64,000 bases of DNA from Blastocatellia bacterium (GTDB lineage: Bacteria; Acidobacteriota; Blastocatellia; Chloracidobacteriales; Chloracidobacteriaceae), in the NCBI GenBank assembly GCA_019695185.1, contig JAIBAN010000006.1, forward strand, positions 1-64,000, given 5' to 3'. A program made the translations under genes and the position numbers. Shown here piece after piece: positions 28,236-36,708 of this stretch. Under the pieces are notes generated by a model. It had not been told where the DNA came from, did not search any database, and was given only the letters and a program-made list of their open reading frames with translations. Numbering within the stretch: the stretch's first letter is position 1; the number at the start of each line of letters is the position of its first letter.

Positions 28236-28389
28236 AGTCTTGGGAGTCTTGGGGGGGCTTGGGAGTCAACACCTAGTGACAAGTGACAAGTGACAAGTGA
28301 CAAGAATCAATCCTGTCATGGTTTATCTGTCAATGGTTCATTTCTTCAGACTCCCAAGACTCCCAAGACCCCCCAAGACTCCCAAGACT
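28236..28389. repeat. Inverted 9-mer arrays (GTCTTGGGA) enclosing a GTGACAA heptamer array
   Basis: Left arm 28236-28267 and the facing part of right arm 28349-28389 pair over 32 bp with one mismatch. Between them, 28275-28304 holds four GTGACAA units. The left arm begins directly after the cysS stop; the right arm ends 18 bases before the next start codon. Confidence 0.9.
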
Positions 28390-28406
28390 TCCGAGAGGAG
28401 TTGGTT

Positions 28407-29714
28407 ATGAGTTCCGATGTGTGGCAGGTCATGATCAATGAGCAAGTATACGAGGCCGATGTCGATACCTTGAAAAGCTGGGTTGCTGACGGATACGTCC
28501 AACCAACTGACAAAATCCGCAAAGGAAACCTGAGTTGGACTGAGGCGCGGAACGTTCCCATCTTACGCAATCTGTTTCAGGGAGGAGCACCGGTTCAGGC
28601 CGGACAGGCCCAGGCTGCCCCCAGTGCCGGACAACAAATGTATGGCGGACAGGCTGGTGTTTCCGGGCAATACGCGGCTCAACCGCAGGCGTATTCGAGC
28701 GGAACCCCGCAAGGCTATGGCGGTTCCGGTACCCACCAGGCTCCTGGTGGTTACAATGCCCCGACGTACGGTCAATATGTAGACCCTTCAACTGCTGCCC
28801 AGCATTTACCCCATGCCGATTACATGTGCCGTGATTGCAGCGGCCTGTTTATGAAAGACGCCGTGAAGTTTGTTGGTTCTGTCGGGATTTGCCCCTCCTG
28901 TGGAGGGATGTGCGTCAAATATGCGGAAGTCAAACAGCAAACTTCCCGTGTCATGGCTCAAAATTCGGATTTTGGTGGTGATGATATGGCCGGGGCCTTT
29001 ACCTTTCCACTCAAAGACCCGATTGCCTTGACTGCTGCCTGTATTTTGTATGGCTTTCTTGGAATGGGGGGCTTCATTGGCTGGGTGGTGGCCAACGGGA
29101 TTTTGTTTGGGGCTATTTCACGAGTCATCCGTCGGGTTTCGGATGGTCACACTGATGGTCAGTGGATGCCGGAAATGAGTTCATTTTGGGATGATTTTGT
29201 TCATCCGGCTTTACTGGGATTGGGGGTTTCCATCATCTCATTTGGCCCAATGCTGGTGGGGATTACCATTGTCCTCGGCGGGATTGGGTCTGTCTTTATG
29301 GGAAAAGCCACCCCAGGCAACATTTTTGCCACGGCCGGTGCCTTGGCGGTGGTGGTTTTAATCGGATTGTTGTGGGCTGTTTTTTACTATCCAATGGCGT
29401 TGCTGGTCGCCGGCTTTACCCAGAATTTCGGAGCTGTTCTCAATCCGCTGGTTGGGTTTGACACCATGAAGCGGATGGGGCGAAATTATTTCATGGCATT
29501 TGGTGTCTGCCTTGTGGTTTTGCTGGTGGGCGGCGTGATTCAGTTCATTCTGAACAGCGTTTTGAATGCCACCGGGTTGGTTTTTGTCCCGCTCTTTGGC
29601 AAATTGGCTTCCAATATTGTTGAAGCCGTAATCTCTTTTTACACCAACCTTGTGATTGCCTATTTACTTGGCCGGGCACTCTTTAAGTCTGCCGCAAATC
29701 TTGGAATCGAGTAA
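28407..29714 (+). CDS. GYF-like / zinc-ribbon / multi-helix membrane protein
   Basis: 435 residues from MSSDVWQVMI, with GAGAGGAG 9 bases upstream (the frame opens earlier through repeat sequence). Residues 5-55 resemble a GYF_2 domain (WQVMINEQVYEADVDTLKSW, ending in LSWTEARNVPIL), which typically binds peptides. A Gln/Gly/Ala/Tyr-rich linker follows to about 130. Then a rubredoxin-like CRDCSG...CPSCGGMC zinc ribbon lies at about 145-175. Residues 190-435 have five or six membrane helices, with FVHPALLGLGVSIISFGP and a C-terminal YLLGRAL. The membrane part resembles DUF4013/Yip1-like proteins. Function unknown. Confidence 0.7.
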   Translation: MSSDVWQVMINEQVYEADVDTLKSWVADGYVQPTDKIRKGNLSWTEARNVPILRNLFQGGAPVQAGQAQAAPSAGQQMYGGQAGVSGQYAAQPQAYSSGTPQGYGGSGTHQAPGGYNAPTYGQYVDPSTAAQHLPHADYMCRDCSGLFMKDAVKFVGSVGICPSCGGMCVKYAEVKQQTSRVMAQNSDFGGDDMAGAFTFPLKDPIALTAACILYGFLGMGGFIGWVVANGILFGAISRVIRRVSDGHTDGQWMPEMSSFWDDFVHPALLGLGVSIISFGPMLVGITIVLGGIGSVFMGKATPGNIFATAGALAVVVLIGLLWAVFYYPMALLVAGFTQNFGAVLNPLVGFDTMKRMGRNYFMAFGVCLVVLLVGGVIQFILNSVLNATGLVFVPLFGKLASNIVEAVISFYTNLVIAYLLGRALFKSAANLGIE

Positions 29715-29775
29715 GTGCTTTCGAGTTTTGGGTTTTGAGGTTTGAATTTGTTCGTGGGCTTCAGGTTCAATTCTC

Positions 29776-30730
29776 AATGCGAATCAAGAGTAAAAGTGCA
29801 AACCCAACCGATGTTGTAAAGTTGGGTTATGGAAATAGAAACACAACTGATTCAACTCTATCTGTGGGTTTGCGCGATGTACGATAAGCACCCGACACTC
29901 AAATATCAACGCTGGAGCAATAATCCGACCGAGCCACGGCTGAGTGACCCGGAACTGATTACGATGTATGTGTTCGGGCATCTGCAAGAGCGGTTCACCC
30001 GCCGGACCATGTATCGGTATTTCAAGCAGCACTGGGGTGGGTGGTTTCCGGACCTGCCAAGTTATCAAGCCTTTTGCCGACGGCTCAATCAGCTTGAGGA
30101 AGTGTGGCCCGTCCTGCTGGGTGAATTGTTGCTGAGGCTGAAAAACCCCGGCACAACCGACCTTGCCGATCAAGTTTTGGACTCACTGCCCATCATGTTA
30201 GCGGTGCGGGGGCGTTCGAGTCACGCCAAAGTGGCGCACGACCAAGCGGACAAAGGGTACTGTGATGCCAAAAAGATTTGGTATCACGGGGTCAAGCTCC
30301 ATCTTTTAGGGGCGCGCCAATACCACCACCTTCCACTTCCGCTGAGTCTGTGTCTGACTGAAGCCTCACGGCACGATTTGCCGCTGTTGAAACAGCAGGT
30401 GGTGGTTCCGCTGCCGGGGGTTGTGTTTGCCGACAAAGCTTACCAGGATCACACCACTCGGGACCTGCTTGCCACGCACGGAACCATCATCTGTACGCCC
30501 GACAAAAAAGAGAAAGGGCAAACCACTTATCAGGTCGGGCAAAGTGGCGTGTGGTCCCGTTTTGTTTCAGCCATGCGGCAGCCGATTGAGTCGATTTTTA
30601 ATTGGCTCATTGAGAAAACCGATATTCAGAATGCAGCGAAGGTTCGTTCGAGTGCCGGGTTACACCTGCACTGTTACGGAAAATTGACCGCTGCCTTCTA
30701 TTTACTCTGTTTTTACCCTTGATTCGCATT
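29776..30730 (+). mobile_element. Insertion sequence, IS982-like, about 0.95 kb
   Basis: Terminal inverted repeats AATGCGAATCAAGAGTAAAA (left) and its reverse complement at the right end match in 19 of 20 bases. Flanks give a possible CTC direct repeat. Alternatively, if the ends are GCGAATC (29779-30727), the flanks are ATTCTCAAT and ATTCTCATT, a 9-bp repeat with one mismatch. One intact transposase ORF fills the element. Confidence 0.8.
29829..30722 (+). CDS. IS982-like DDE transposase
   Basis: 297 residues, apparently intact. The N-terminal helical DNA-binding region contains LSDPELITMYVFGHLQERF, a segment seen in IS982-type enzymes. The DDE core can be traced: D in VLDSLPIML near 118, GVKLHLL, D in VVFADKAYQD near 200 and a Glu in MRQPIESIFNWL near 255. 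IS5-type relatives share this order, so the family call rests on overall pattern. A short inverted repeat (AACCCAAC/GTTGGGTT) surrounds the region just before the start. Confidence 0.8.
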   Translation: MEIETQLIQLYLWVCAMYDKHPTLKYQRWSNNPTEPRLSDPELITMYVFGHLQERFTRRTMYRYFKQHWGGWFPDLPSYQAFCRRLNQLEEVWPVLLGELLLRLKNPGTTDLADQVLDSLPIMLAVRGRSSHAKVAHDQADKGYCDAKKIWYHGVKLHLLGARQYHHLPLPLSLCLTEASRHDLPLLKQQVVVPLPGVVFADKAYQDHTTRDLLATHGTIICTPDKKEKGQTTYQVGQSGVWSRFVSAMRQPIESIFNWLIEKTDIQNAAKVRSSAGLHLHCYGKLTAAFYLLCFYP

Positions 30731-30794
30731 CTCATTGTTTCGGCAGGAACTCAACCTCAAACAACCCAAGACCCAAAACTCAAAACCCAAAATC

Positions 30795-32207
30795 GTGGAT
30801 TATCGTCAACAGGAACAGTTTTTAACGAAATATGCCCGCATTGGAATCGGGCTTTTGGCTTTTTGTGTGGCCGGGACCGGAATGCTCATCCGCTTGACCC
30901 CTGGCGAGTTATCGGTGGCACGGGGCACTGGTTACGGCCTTTTGACACTCGCTTTGGCCGTTGCAGTGTATTACGTTCCCAAATACCTCAATCTGACGAT
31001 TGAAACCACCAAACGGATTTCATGGACTATTCGAATCCGCTGGATTTTAACAGCGATTTTGTGTTTGGCTGGCTTGCTGATAGTTCGTTCGGTCCTTCCG
31101 GCGGTATGGCTGGCGGGGGCGATTGTCTCTCTGCTGACTACGAATTTTTTTGTGCGCCGCCGTTGGAAGACAATAGCCGCCGAAGCTGCTCAAACTGAAT
31201 TCCACACCCTCATTCCGGTGGTTTATGCTGCTGGTGACAGTGTTGCCGTGGTGATGCTGTTAAAGGGGGGCATCGTTTCGTCTGAAGTTGCAGTCCTGCT
31301 GGCAGCTTTGGCGCTGCACCTGTTGATTCTGCTCTTTACCGAACGGCAAATGACCTTTATTCCGCTGGTTTTTGCCGGAGCCGGAGCCGTCCTGTGGCCA
31401 GCAGGAATCCGTGGACCCCATCTGGGGATTTTGGCACTCTGGATGACGGCCTCACTCGCCCTCTGTTGGATTGCGCGTGACCATCATCGGCGCAGTCTTG
31501 AGGAAACATTGGCCTCGCTGATTAACTTTACCGGTGAAGCCCCTGAGGAAGTGGAGCATCTACTCCTGACCAGTACCGGAACCCTGGCAGCCAATTGGTA
31601 TGCTGCTCCGCCTAAAAACATGGAGGAACTGGAAAACTGGTATCGGGAGAATGCCGGGTATTACCTCTATGACCTTTCGCAGTTCCATCTTGCTTATAAA
31701 CACATTCTTTTTTCACTGGATGTACTGGCCCTGGCACGGGGCCGGGTGCTTGATTATGGTGCGGGAATCGGCGATTTAACCCTTGAACTGGCTGCGCGTG
31801 AAGGATTTGAAACCACCTATTTTGATGTGGATGGCGAGAGTCAGCGGTATGCCCGCTGGCGGGCACGGGAACGTGGGTTACGGGTGAAATTTGTGTCGGA
31901 CAGAAATGAACTGGAGGGGCCTTACGATACCATCATCCTCCTGGACGTTTTGGAGCATGTGGCCGACCCCGAAGAAACCTTGGATTTTTTGACTGCCCGT
32001 TTGATGCCCGGAGGCCGTCTGATTGCCTCAGTTGCCTTTGGCGCAACCAAGGCTCATCCAATGCACTTTGACCATAAACTGAATGTGCCGACTTGGCTTG
32101 AGGCACATGGACTTTATGATGCCAAAGACTGGAAAATCCGCCTTTTCGGCTCTGAATCCATGCGCAAAAAAGGCGTCATCGTCTATCAGAAAAAATGGAC
32201 AGCCTAA
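30795..32207 (+). CDS. Membrane-anchored class I SAM-dependent methyltransferase
   Basis: 470 residues from GTG (VDYRQQEQFLTKYARIG). The frame opens at a TTG at 30735 through array sequence, which I reject. No ribosome site is clear. Residues about 15-260 form seven or so membrane helices. The C-terminal cytosolic domain (about 290-470) has the SAM-binding VLDYGAGIGDLTLELA, the acidic YFDVDGESQ, and IILLDVLEHVADPEE, as in Methyltransf_11/23 enzymes. The substrate is unknown; membrane anchoring suggests a lipid, quinone or glycan precursor. The gene starts directly after the IS-split array and ends in a 9-mer array. Confidence 0.8.
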   Translation: MDYRQQEQFLTKYARIGIGLLAFCVAGTGMLIRLTPGELSVARGTGYGLLTLALAVAVYYVPKYLNLTIETTKRISWTIRIRWILTAILCLAGLLIVRSVLPAVWLAGAIVSLLTTNFFVRRRWKTIAAEAAQTEFHTLIPVVYAAGDSVAVVMLLKGGIVSSEVAVLLAALALHLLILLFTERQMTFIPLVFAGAGAVLWPAGIRGPHLGILALWMTASLALCWIARDHHRRSLEETLASLINFTGEAPEEVEHLLLTSTGTLAANWYAAPPKNMEELENWYRENAGYYLYDLSQFHLAYKHILFSLDVLALARGRVLDYGAGIGDLTLELAAREGFETTYFDVDGESQRYARWRARERGLRVKFVSDRNELEGPYDTIILLDVLEHVADPEETLDFLTARLMPGGRLIASVAFGATKAHPMHFDHKLNVPTWLEAHGLYDAKDWKIRLFGSESMRKKGVIVYQKKWTA

Positions 32208-32210
32208 GAA

Positions 32211-32260
32211 GTCTTGGGAGTCTTGGGAGTCTTGGGAGTCTTGGGAGTCTTGGGAGTCTT
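32211..32260. repeat. Single-arm 9-mer array (GTCTTGGGA)
   Basis: Five exact GTCTTGGGA units plus a partial one, starting three bases after the methyltransferase stop. It has no inverted partner within the 110-bp convergent gap, unlike the same unit at 28.2 kb. Confidence 0.9.
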
Positions 32261-32318
32261 TTATCACTCTGTCATCTTAGTCACCTTGTCAGGTTCTGAC
32301 TCCCCAGCCTTTCAGGAC

Positions 32319-33434
32319 TTATTTCCCGATTTTCAATTCATACACGCTGTTTTGGACCCGTTGGTTTTCTCCGATTCCTCCAATCAGAAAAAGTGAGTTT
32401 CCCAAAGACGCCAACCCCCGATGGTCCATGGTTGGAACCGGGCTGGAGGGCAGCGTCTCCCATTGATTGGTGCGGGTATTGAAGGCAAATGTCTCTCCGG
32501 TTGGTTGTGCCGGCTGCCCGTTGTAACCAATCCCGTTATAATTGTAGGGGTTTTCCGTTCCTCCGGTGAAATAGACCCGTTCCGCATCGGTTTTACGGTT
32601 GGCCAGCACGCCTGCTGCCATTCGGTAACGGGGTTTTCCCGGATGTTCTGCAATGCGCGTCCAGGTAATGCGCTGGAAAGATTGCGGGTCAATTTTACCC
32701 ACGTAACAGCTTCCTTCCATCACATATTTGGGTTTGTCGGTTTGGGTTTTGACCCCATCGGCAATCACAATCGTGTCGCCCACGATGGCTCCGGCATGAC
32801 CAAACCGTCCGGGGGCCGGAAGCGGTGTGGCTGGATACCACGTATCCTTTTGCGTGTCATATATTTGTACATTAGTCACATTATCTTTTTGCGACCACCC
32901 TGAAATCAGAAAAATATAGCGGTCCCGCCAAACTCCGGAAACCGCATCATCCACTGGAACCGGGATATCTTCACCCAGGCTGTAGGAATCCGTCGCCGGG
33001 TCATAAATATTGACCTTGGCCAAGCTGACCTCCTGCCCTTTTTCATCAACCGTGTAGCCGCCAAAGAGATAGATTTTTCCTTTAACTCCCTGGGCTGTGG
33101 CTGCCAGTCGCCCAAAAATTCCCGGCACGGGCCGAATGGCCCTCCAGGTCTGCGCGGCCATTTCAAAAGAATAGGCCCGCCGGGTAATTCCGGTATGGGT
33201 AAGGGAAGGGTCAATTCCAAGAAAACTGAAGAGATATTGCCGCCCATTGTTTTCACAGGCCGCCACCGCATTGTTGGTCAGCGCAACCGGCAGGGAAGGA
33301 AGTTTACTCCAACCAGCCGAAGGCGGGGCTGGCAGCACAGCCTGGGTTCCGGCCAGCACCAGCAGCAATCCAAAAACCAATCCTGCCAAGGTGGCATTGG
33401 GGACATTTGCGATTTGCCATTTGCGATTTGCCAT
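32319..33434 (-). CDS. Exported Kelch-repeat protein
   Basis: 371 residues. A signal peptide (LAGLVFGLLLVLAGTQAV) is followed by a beta-propeller of about six Kelch blades. Blade features are GKIYLFGGYT, RYIFLISGWS, GDTIVIADGV, ERVYFTGGTE and NSLFLIGGIG, each with the paired Gly and a downstream aromatic. It is probably periplasmic or secreted, a binding scaffold; sialidase-like or galactose-oxidase-like activity cannot be claimed. The first eleven residues (MANRKWQIANV) are encoded by a GCAAATC/GCAAATG array, and the start codon itself is part of that array. No ribosome site precedes it. Confidence 0.85.
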   Translation of the reverse strand: MANRKWQIANVPNATLAGLVFGLLLVLAGTQAVLPAPPSAGWSKLPSLPVALTNNAVAACENNGRQYLFSFLGIDPSLTHTGITRRAYSFEMAAQTWRAIRPVPGIFGRLAATAQGVKGKIYLFGGYTVDEKGQEVSLAKVNIYDPATDSYSLGEDIPVPVDDAVSGVWRDRYIFLISGWSQKDNVTNVQIYDTQKDTWYPATPLPAPGRFGHAGAIVGDTIVIADGVKTQTDKPKYVMEGSCYVGKIDPQSFQRITWTRIAEHPGKPRYRMAAGVLANRKTDAERVYFTGGTENPYNYNGIGYNGQPAQPTGETFAFNTRTNQWETLPSSPVPTMDHRGLASLGNSLFLIGGIGENQRVQNSVYELKIGK

Positions 33435-33542
33435 TGGGTTTATGTGGCCTCACACGACTGTATCAATTTGAGAAATCCGGGGGTGCAGGTTCTTCAAATG
33501 GCAAATGGCAAATGGCAAATGGCAAATGGCAAATCGCAAATG
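33404..33542. repeat. Inverted GGCAAAT-type heptamer arrays at the Kelch start and tatC stop
   Basis: Left arm 33404-33434 (units GATTTGC and CATTTGC) encodes the Kelch protein N-terminus. Right arm 33495-33542 has five GGCAAAT units plus GCAAATC/GCAAATG, and ends one base before the tatC stop codon. The loop is 60 bp. Confidence 0.9.
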
Positions 33543-33543
33543 T

Positions 33544-34599
33544 TCAGGCTTCCGCTTCCGCATCGGTTTGCCGGTCCCGCCCGAAGAAATATGCCAAACC
33601 CACGCTGAAATAGTAGAGCAGAATCATCGGAATGGCGAAAACCATCATATTGGGAATGTCTGATGTTGGGGAAAGGACGGCTGCCAGCACAAAAATCACC
33701 AGGATGGCGACTCTCCAGGCTTTCAGCAGGAATCCTGCCGTGACCAGCCCAATCCGGGCCAATAACAAAACCAAGGTGGGGATTTCAAAGACGAGCCCCA
33801 ATCCCAGGACAATCGTGATAATCAGGTCAAAATATTCGTTGACCTCAATGTAAGGCTGAAAGTTTTCGGCTTCACCAATCAAAAACTGGCAGGCGCGGGG
33901 AAATGCGATGTAGTAGCCAAAAGCCGCCCCCAGCAGGAAAAAGACGGTGGCCATAATCAGCACCGGCCACACGTAGGAGCGTTCATGGGCATACAGTCCC
34001 GGTGCCACAAAAGCATAGATTTGAAAGAGGATATAGGGAATGGAAAAGAAAATTGCGCCGTAGAAGGCAACTTTCACATACAGGTTGAACGCCCCCTGCA
34101 CCGTATGAACCACGAGCAGGCTGTTGGGGTCGCGTTGCGCCACCATGACATTGCTGGACGGGATGATGAACCCCTCAGGAATCACCCGGCCACCGGTAAT
34201 GATGGTTTGCGTGGTGGACAAAACCCGTTGCCCCTGTTCGTCTTTGGTGATTTTGGTGTTCACTGCAGTTCCGGCTGGAATAACCGTTTTGTTGATTGTC
34301 ACAGCAGTGTCAAAGATATAGGTGACCGAGGTGCCTTCCGGAATTGAGCCAGGGTCCAGTAGCTTGGCATTTTTCCCGATTTCCTTGAGCCGGGTGATTT
34401 GCAGGGCTTCGGAAACCGGTTTGGACAGAAAGTTATATAATGGTTTGGAAAATCCCCAGCAGACGATAAAAGTTACAAAGACAAAGATGGCAACATTGAA
34501 AATGCGCTTCCGAAGTTCGTCCAGATGGTCCAGAAACCCCATGGTTCCAGGTTCTTCGGTTTCAGTTTCGGGCGTATTGAGCAGTACGGTTTCGGGCAT
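33544..34599 (-). CDS. tatC: Sec-independent translocase TatC with extra periplasmic domain
   Basis: Core of the twin-arginine translocase, which recognises RR signal peptides of folded proteins. 351 residues, against about 250 usually. MGFLDHLDELRKRIF is the conserved cytosolic start of helix 1. Helix 2 onwards is normal (YVKVAFYGAIFFSIPYILFQIYAFVAPGLYAHER). Between them, residues about 66-160 are an added beta-rich domain with three IPxG turns (SIPEGT, VIPAGT, VIPEGF), which must lie in the first periplasmic loop. A tatA-like gene lies upstream with the same direction, so the pair forms a tat operon. Confidence 0.93.
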   Translation of the reverse strand: MPETVLLNTPETETEEPGTMGFLDHLDELRKRIFNVAIFVFVTFIVCWGFSKPLYNFLSKPVSEALQITRLKEIGKNAKLLDPGSIPEGTSVTYIFDTAVTINKTVIPAGTAVNTKITKDEQGQRVLSTTQTIITGGRVIPEGFIIPSSNVMVAQRDPNSLLVVHTVQGAFNLYVKVAFYGAIFFSIPYILFQIYAFVAPGLYAHERSYVWPVLIMATVFFLLGAAFGYYIAFPRACQFLIGEAENFQPYIEVNEYFDLIITIVLGLGLVFEIPTLVLLLARIGLVTAGFLLKAWRVAILVIFVLAAVLSPTSDIPNMMVFAIPMILLYYFSVGLAYFFGRDRQTDAEAEA

Positions 34600-34684
34600 A
34601 GCGAAATAAATCTAAAGCTCTGATTTTTAAGTTGGTTGCTTCGTCTGCAACGTGGGTAAATTCTGGTTGAGCATTCTTGAGAAG

Positions 34685-34705
34685 CAAAACTCAAAACTCA
34701 AAATT
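34685..34705. repeat. Short ACTCAAA array between tatA-like gene and tatC
   Basis: Three CAAAACT units directly after the tatA/B stop. No clear inverted partner within the 113-bp gap. Confidence 0.65.
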
Positions 34706-34712
34706 GCCTGGA

Positions 34713-35219
34713 CTAGCCTTCATATCCCTCAAGGGTCGGGCCGGCAATGGTCGCCGCCCGTTGATAGGCTGGAACGGGTGGAGGCGAAAAGGCTGGTCTT
34801 TCGGATTGAGGTTGAGGAGCAGGGGCTTGAGCTGCCAAGTCCGCCTCGGCTGCGAGTTCAGCTTCAGCCAGTGAATCACTGTAATACGAAGGTCTTTTGG
34901 AAAAAGGGATGGTTTCAGGCGGAGTCATATCCGGGATTTCCGCGTCATGCGTCACCGGAGTTTTAGGTGCCGGGGAGGATTCAGCCACCGGTTTGGTTTC
35001 ATGCCCCATGATGGTGTTTTTCATCTCCCGCAGTTCCCGCAATTCCTTTTCAACATCCACTTCATTTTCCCAGGCTTGCCGGAAATCAGCCGAAGCCTTC
35101 CGGAATTGGGCCATGAATTTGCCGACCGTGCGGCCAATCTCCGGCAATTTACGGGGCCCGAAGATAACCAGTGCTGCCCCAAAAATAAAAATCAATTCGG
35201 GCATTCCCATTCCAAACAT
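34713..35219 (-). CDS. TatA/TatB-family translocase protein
   Basis: 168 residues from MFGMGMPELIF; AAGGAG lies 7 bases upstream, which decides the start over an upstream TTG. It has the short N-terminal membrane helix (LIFIFGAALVIFGPRKLPEIGRTVG), the FGPRKLP hinge, and an amphipathic helix (KFMAQFRKASADFRQAW). A Pro/Ala/Glu-rich tail of about 100 residues follows. The Glu after MP (MPELI) and the tail length favour a TatB-like or bifunctional role, but TatA and TatB are hard to separate by eye. It forms the tat operon with tatC. Confidence 0.85.
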   Translation of the reverse strand: MFGMGMPELIFIFGAALVIFGPRKLPEIGRTVGKFMAQFRKASADFRQAWENEVDVEKELRELREMKNTIMGHETKPVAESSPAPKTPVTHDAEIPDMTPPETIPFSKRPSYYSDSLAEAELAAEADLAAQAPAPQPQSERPAFSPPPVPAYQRAATIAGPTLEGYEG

Positions 35220-35242
35220 ACAAAACTCCTTGCAAGGGTGAA

Positions 35243-35338
35243 AGTTAAGAACTAAGGACTGAGCATTGTTTCTCAAATCAAATGGACAAAGCTTCTATGT
35301 GGTTTGGGTCCTCGGTCCTCGGTCCTCAGTCCTTTAAT
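35243..35338. repeat. Inverted ACTGAGG-type arrays between thrC and the tatA-like gene
   Basis: 35243-35265 has AACTAAGGACTGAG units; 35306-35338 has three to four GGTCCTC/CAGTCCT units in reverse complement, and contains the TGA stop of thrC (35326-35328). Loop 40 bp. Confidence 0.8.
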
Positions 35339-36708
35339 AATTGCTCCAGCACATCCAGAATCGCGGCCTTTTCGGCGCGGACCTGAATCGGTCGGTTGGC
35401 GAAAGGAGAGTCGAGCAACCCCTCTCCCGTCATCAGTTCCATTCGACGTTCGGCATGCTGATAAAGTTCTCCCAAGTGGTAATTGATGGTGTAATCCGGG
35501 TCTTTCAGACCGTTTCCAGTAAGAATGGCGACAATGTCCTCGTCGGGGTGAATGTCGCCGGTTGCCACCATTTTTTTGATGCCAGCGACCGTGGTTGCCG
35601 AAGCCGGTTCGCACCCCACACCGTCCCTTCCGATGATGGCTTTGGCATCGGCGATTTCCTGCTCACTGACCGAAATGCAGGAGCCATCAGTCCATTCCAG
35701 CGCCCGAATGGCTTTTTTCCACGAAACCGGCTGTCCGATTTTGATGGCGGTTGCCAGTGTAAAGGCTTTTTCCACCGGACGAAATCCGGCGGTCCGGTCC
35801 CCTTGCCAATACGCAGCCAACGGGCTGGCCCCTTCAGCCTGAATAACCGTCAGTTTGGGCATCCGGTCAATCAAACCGAGGTCAAACAGTTCGCGGAACC
35901 CTTTGCCGATGGCTGAACTGTTGCCCAGGTTGCCACCCGGCAGCACCACCCGGTCGGGTACCCGCCAGTCAAGCTGCTGCACCATTTCAAAGGCGATGGT
36001 TTTTTGACCTTCGAGCCGAAACGGATTGATTGAGTTCAACAAATAAATATCCGTTTCAGCAGCCAGTTCCTGCACAATGCGCATGGCATCGTCAAAGTCT
36101 CCCTGAATCTGGAGGGTCACCGCCCCGTAATCCATACTTTGCGAGAGTTTTCCAAAGGCAATCTGGCCGCCTGGGATGAAGACGATACCGCGCATTCCGG
36201 CGCGGGCCGCGTAGGCAGCCATGGAAGCCGAGGTGTTACCGGTACTGGCACAGGCAACAGCTCTCGCTCCTAATTTATTGGCTTGTGTGGCTCCCGTAGT
36301 CATCCCATTGTCTTTGAAGGAACCCGTTGGGTTGAGTCCCTGGTGTTTGACCGCAAGCCGGGTGACCCCGGCGTAACTGGCCGAACGAGGCGCGGAAAAA
36401 ATGGTGGTATTGCCTTCCGGCAGGGTCACAATCGCGTCTTCCGAACCATAGAAGGGAAGCAGTTCCCGAAACCGCCAGACACCGCTGACATCAATCGGAC
36501 GATTTGACATGCGCCGTTGGTCAAACAGACCCTTCCAGTTTGAAACGGCTGCTGTGTCCCACTCATACTTCACATCAAGCAAATCCTGACAGCGTGGACA
36601 GCGGTAGATTTTCTCGCTGGCTTCAAAAGTGGCTTGGCAGGTTGTGGAGATGCACTGGAGATACGTGCGGGTGCTGGAACCCGGTTTTCCAAATGAAGGC
36701 TGTGTCAT
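35326..36708 (-). CDS. thrC: Threonine synthase
   Basis: PLP enzyme that makes threonine from O-phosphohomoserine. 460 residues from MTQPSFGKPG; the longer frame to 36789 is unlikely. An N-terminal small zinc-ribbon-like region, CISTTCQ...CPRCQDLLD, is followed by the fold-type II core. Its PLP lysine is in GSFKDNGMT near residue 130. ASTGNTSASMAAYAARAG binds phosphate, and VVLPGGNLGNSSAIGKGF is the second phosphate loop. The C-terminal AILTGNGLKDP is typical of the class. The last codons and TGA are part of an ACTGAGG array. Divergent from the 37.1 kb gene. Confidence 0.93.
   Translation of the reverse strand: MTQPSFGKPGSSTRTYLQCISTTCQATFEASEKIYRCPRCQDLLDVKYEWDTAAVSNWKGLFDQRRMSNRPIDVSGVWRFRELLPFYGSEDAIVTLPEGNTTIFSAPRSASYAGVTRLAVKHQGLNPTGSFKDNGMTTGATQANKLGARAVACASTGNTSASMAAYAARAGMRGIVFIPGGQIAFGKLSQSMDYGAVTLQIQGDFDDAMRIVQELAAETDIYLLNSINPFRLEGQKTIAFEMVQQLDWRVPDRVVLPGGNLGNSSAIGKGFRELFDLGLIDRMPKLTVIQAEGASPLAAYWQGDRTAGFRPVEKAFTLATAIKIGQPVSWKKAIRALEWTDGSCISVSEQEIADAKAIIGRDGVGCEPASATTVAGIKKMVATGDIHPDEDIVAILTGNGLKDPDYTINYHLGELYQHAERRMELMTGEGLLDSPFANRPIQVRAEKAAILDVLEQLLKD

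Larger units (their letters stand above)
29722..30793. repeat. TTTTGAG-type inverted arrays split by an insertion sequence
   Basis: Left arm 29722-29750 (TTTTGGG, TTTTGAG, GTTTGAA units) and right arm 30748-30793 (AACTCAA, CCTCAAA, CCAAAACT units) are in inverted orientation. The IS occupies the loop; without it the loop would be about 40 bp, like other arrays here. Confidence 0.75.

Noticed and set aside
29776-30730. Composite transposon
   Set aside because: Only one IS copy is present and there is no cargo gene between two copies.
32028-32267. Minus-strand ORF with QDSQDSQDSQD repeats
   Set aside because: It is only the translation of the 9-mer array and antisense of the methyltransferase.
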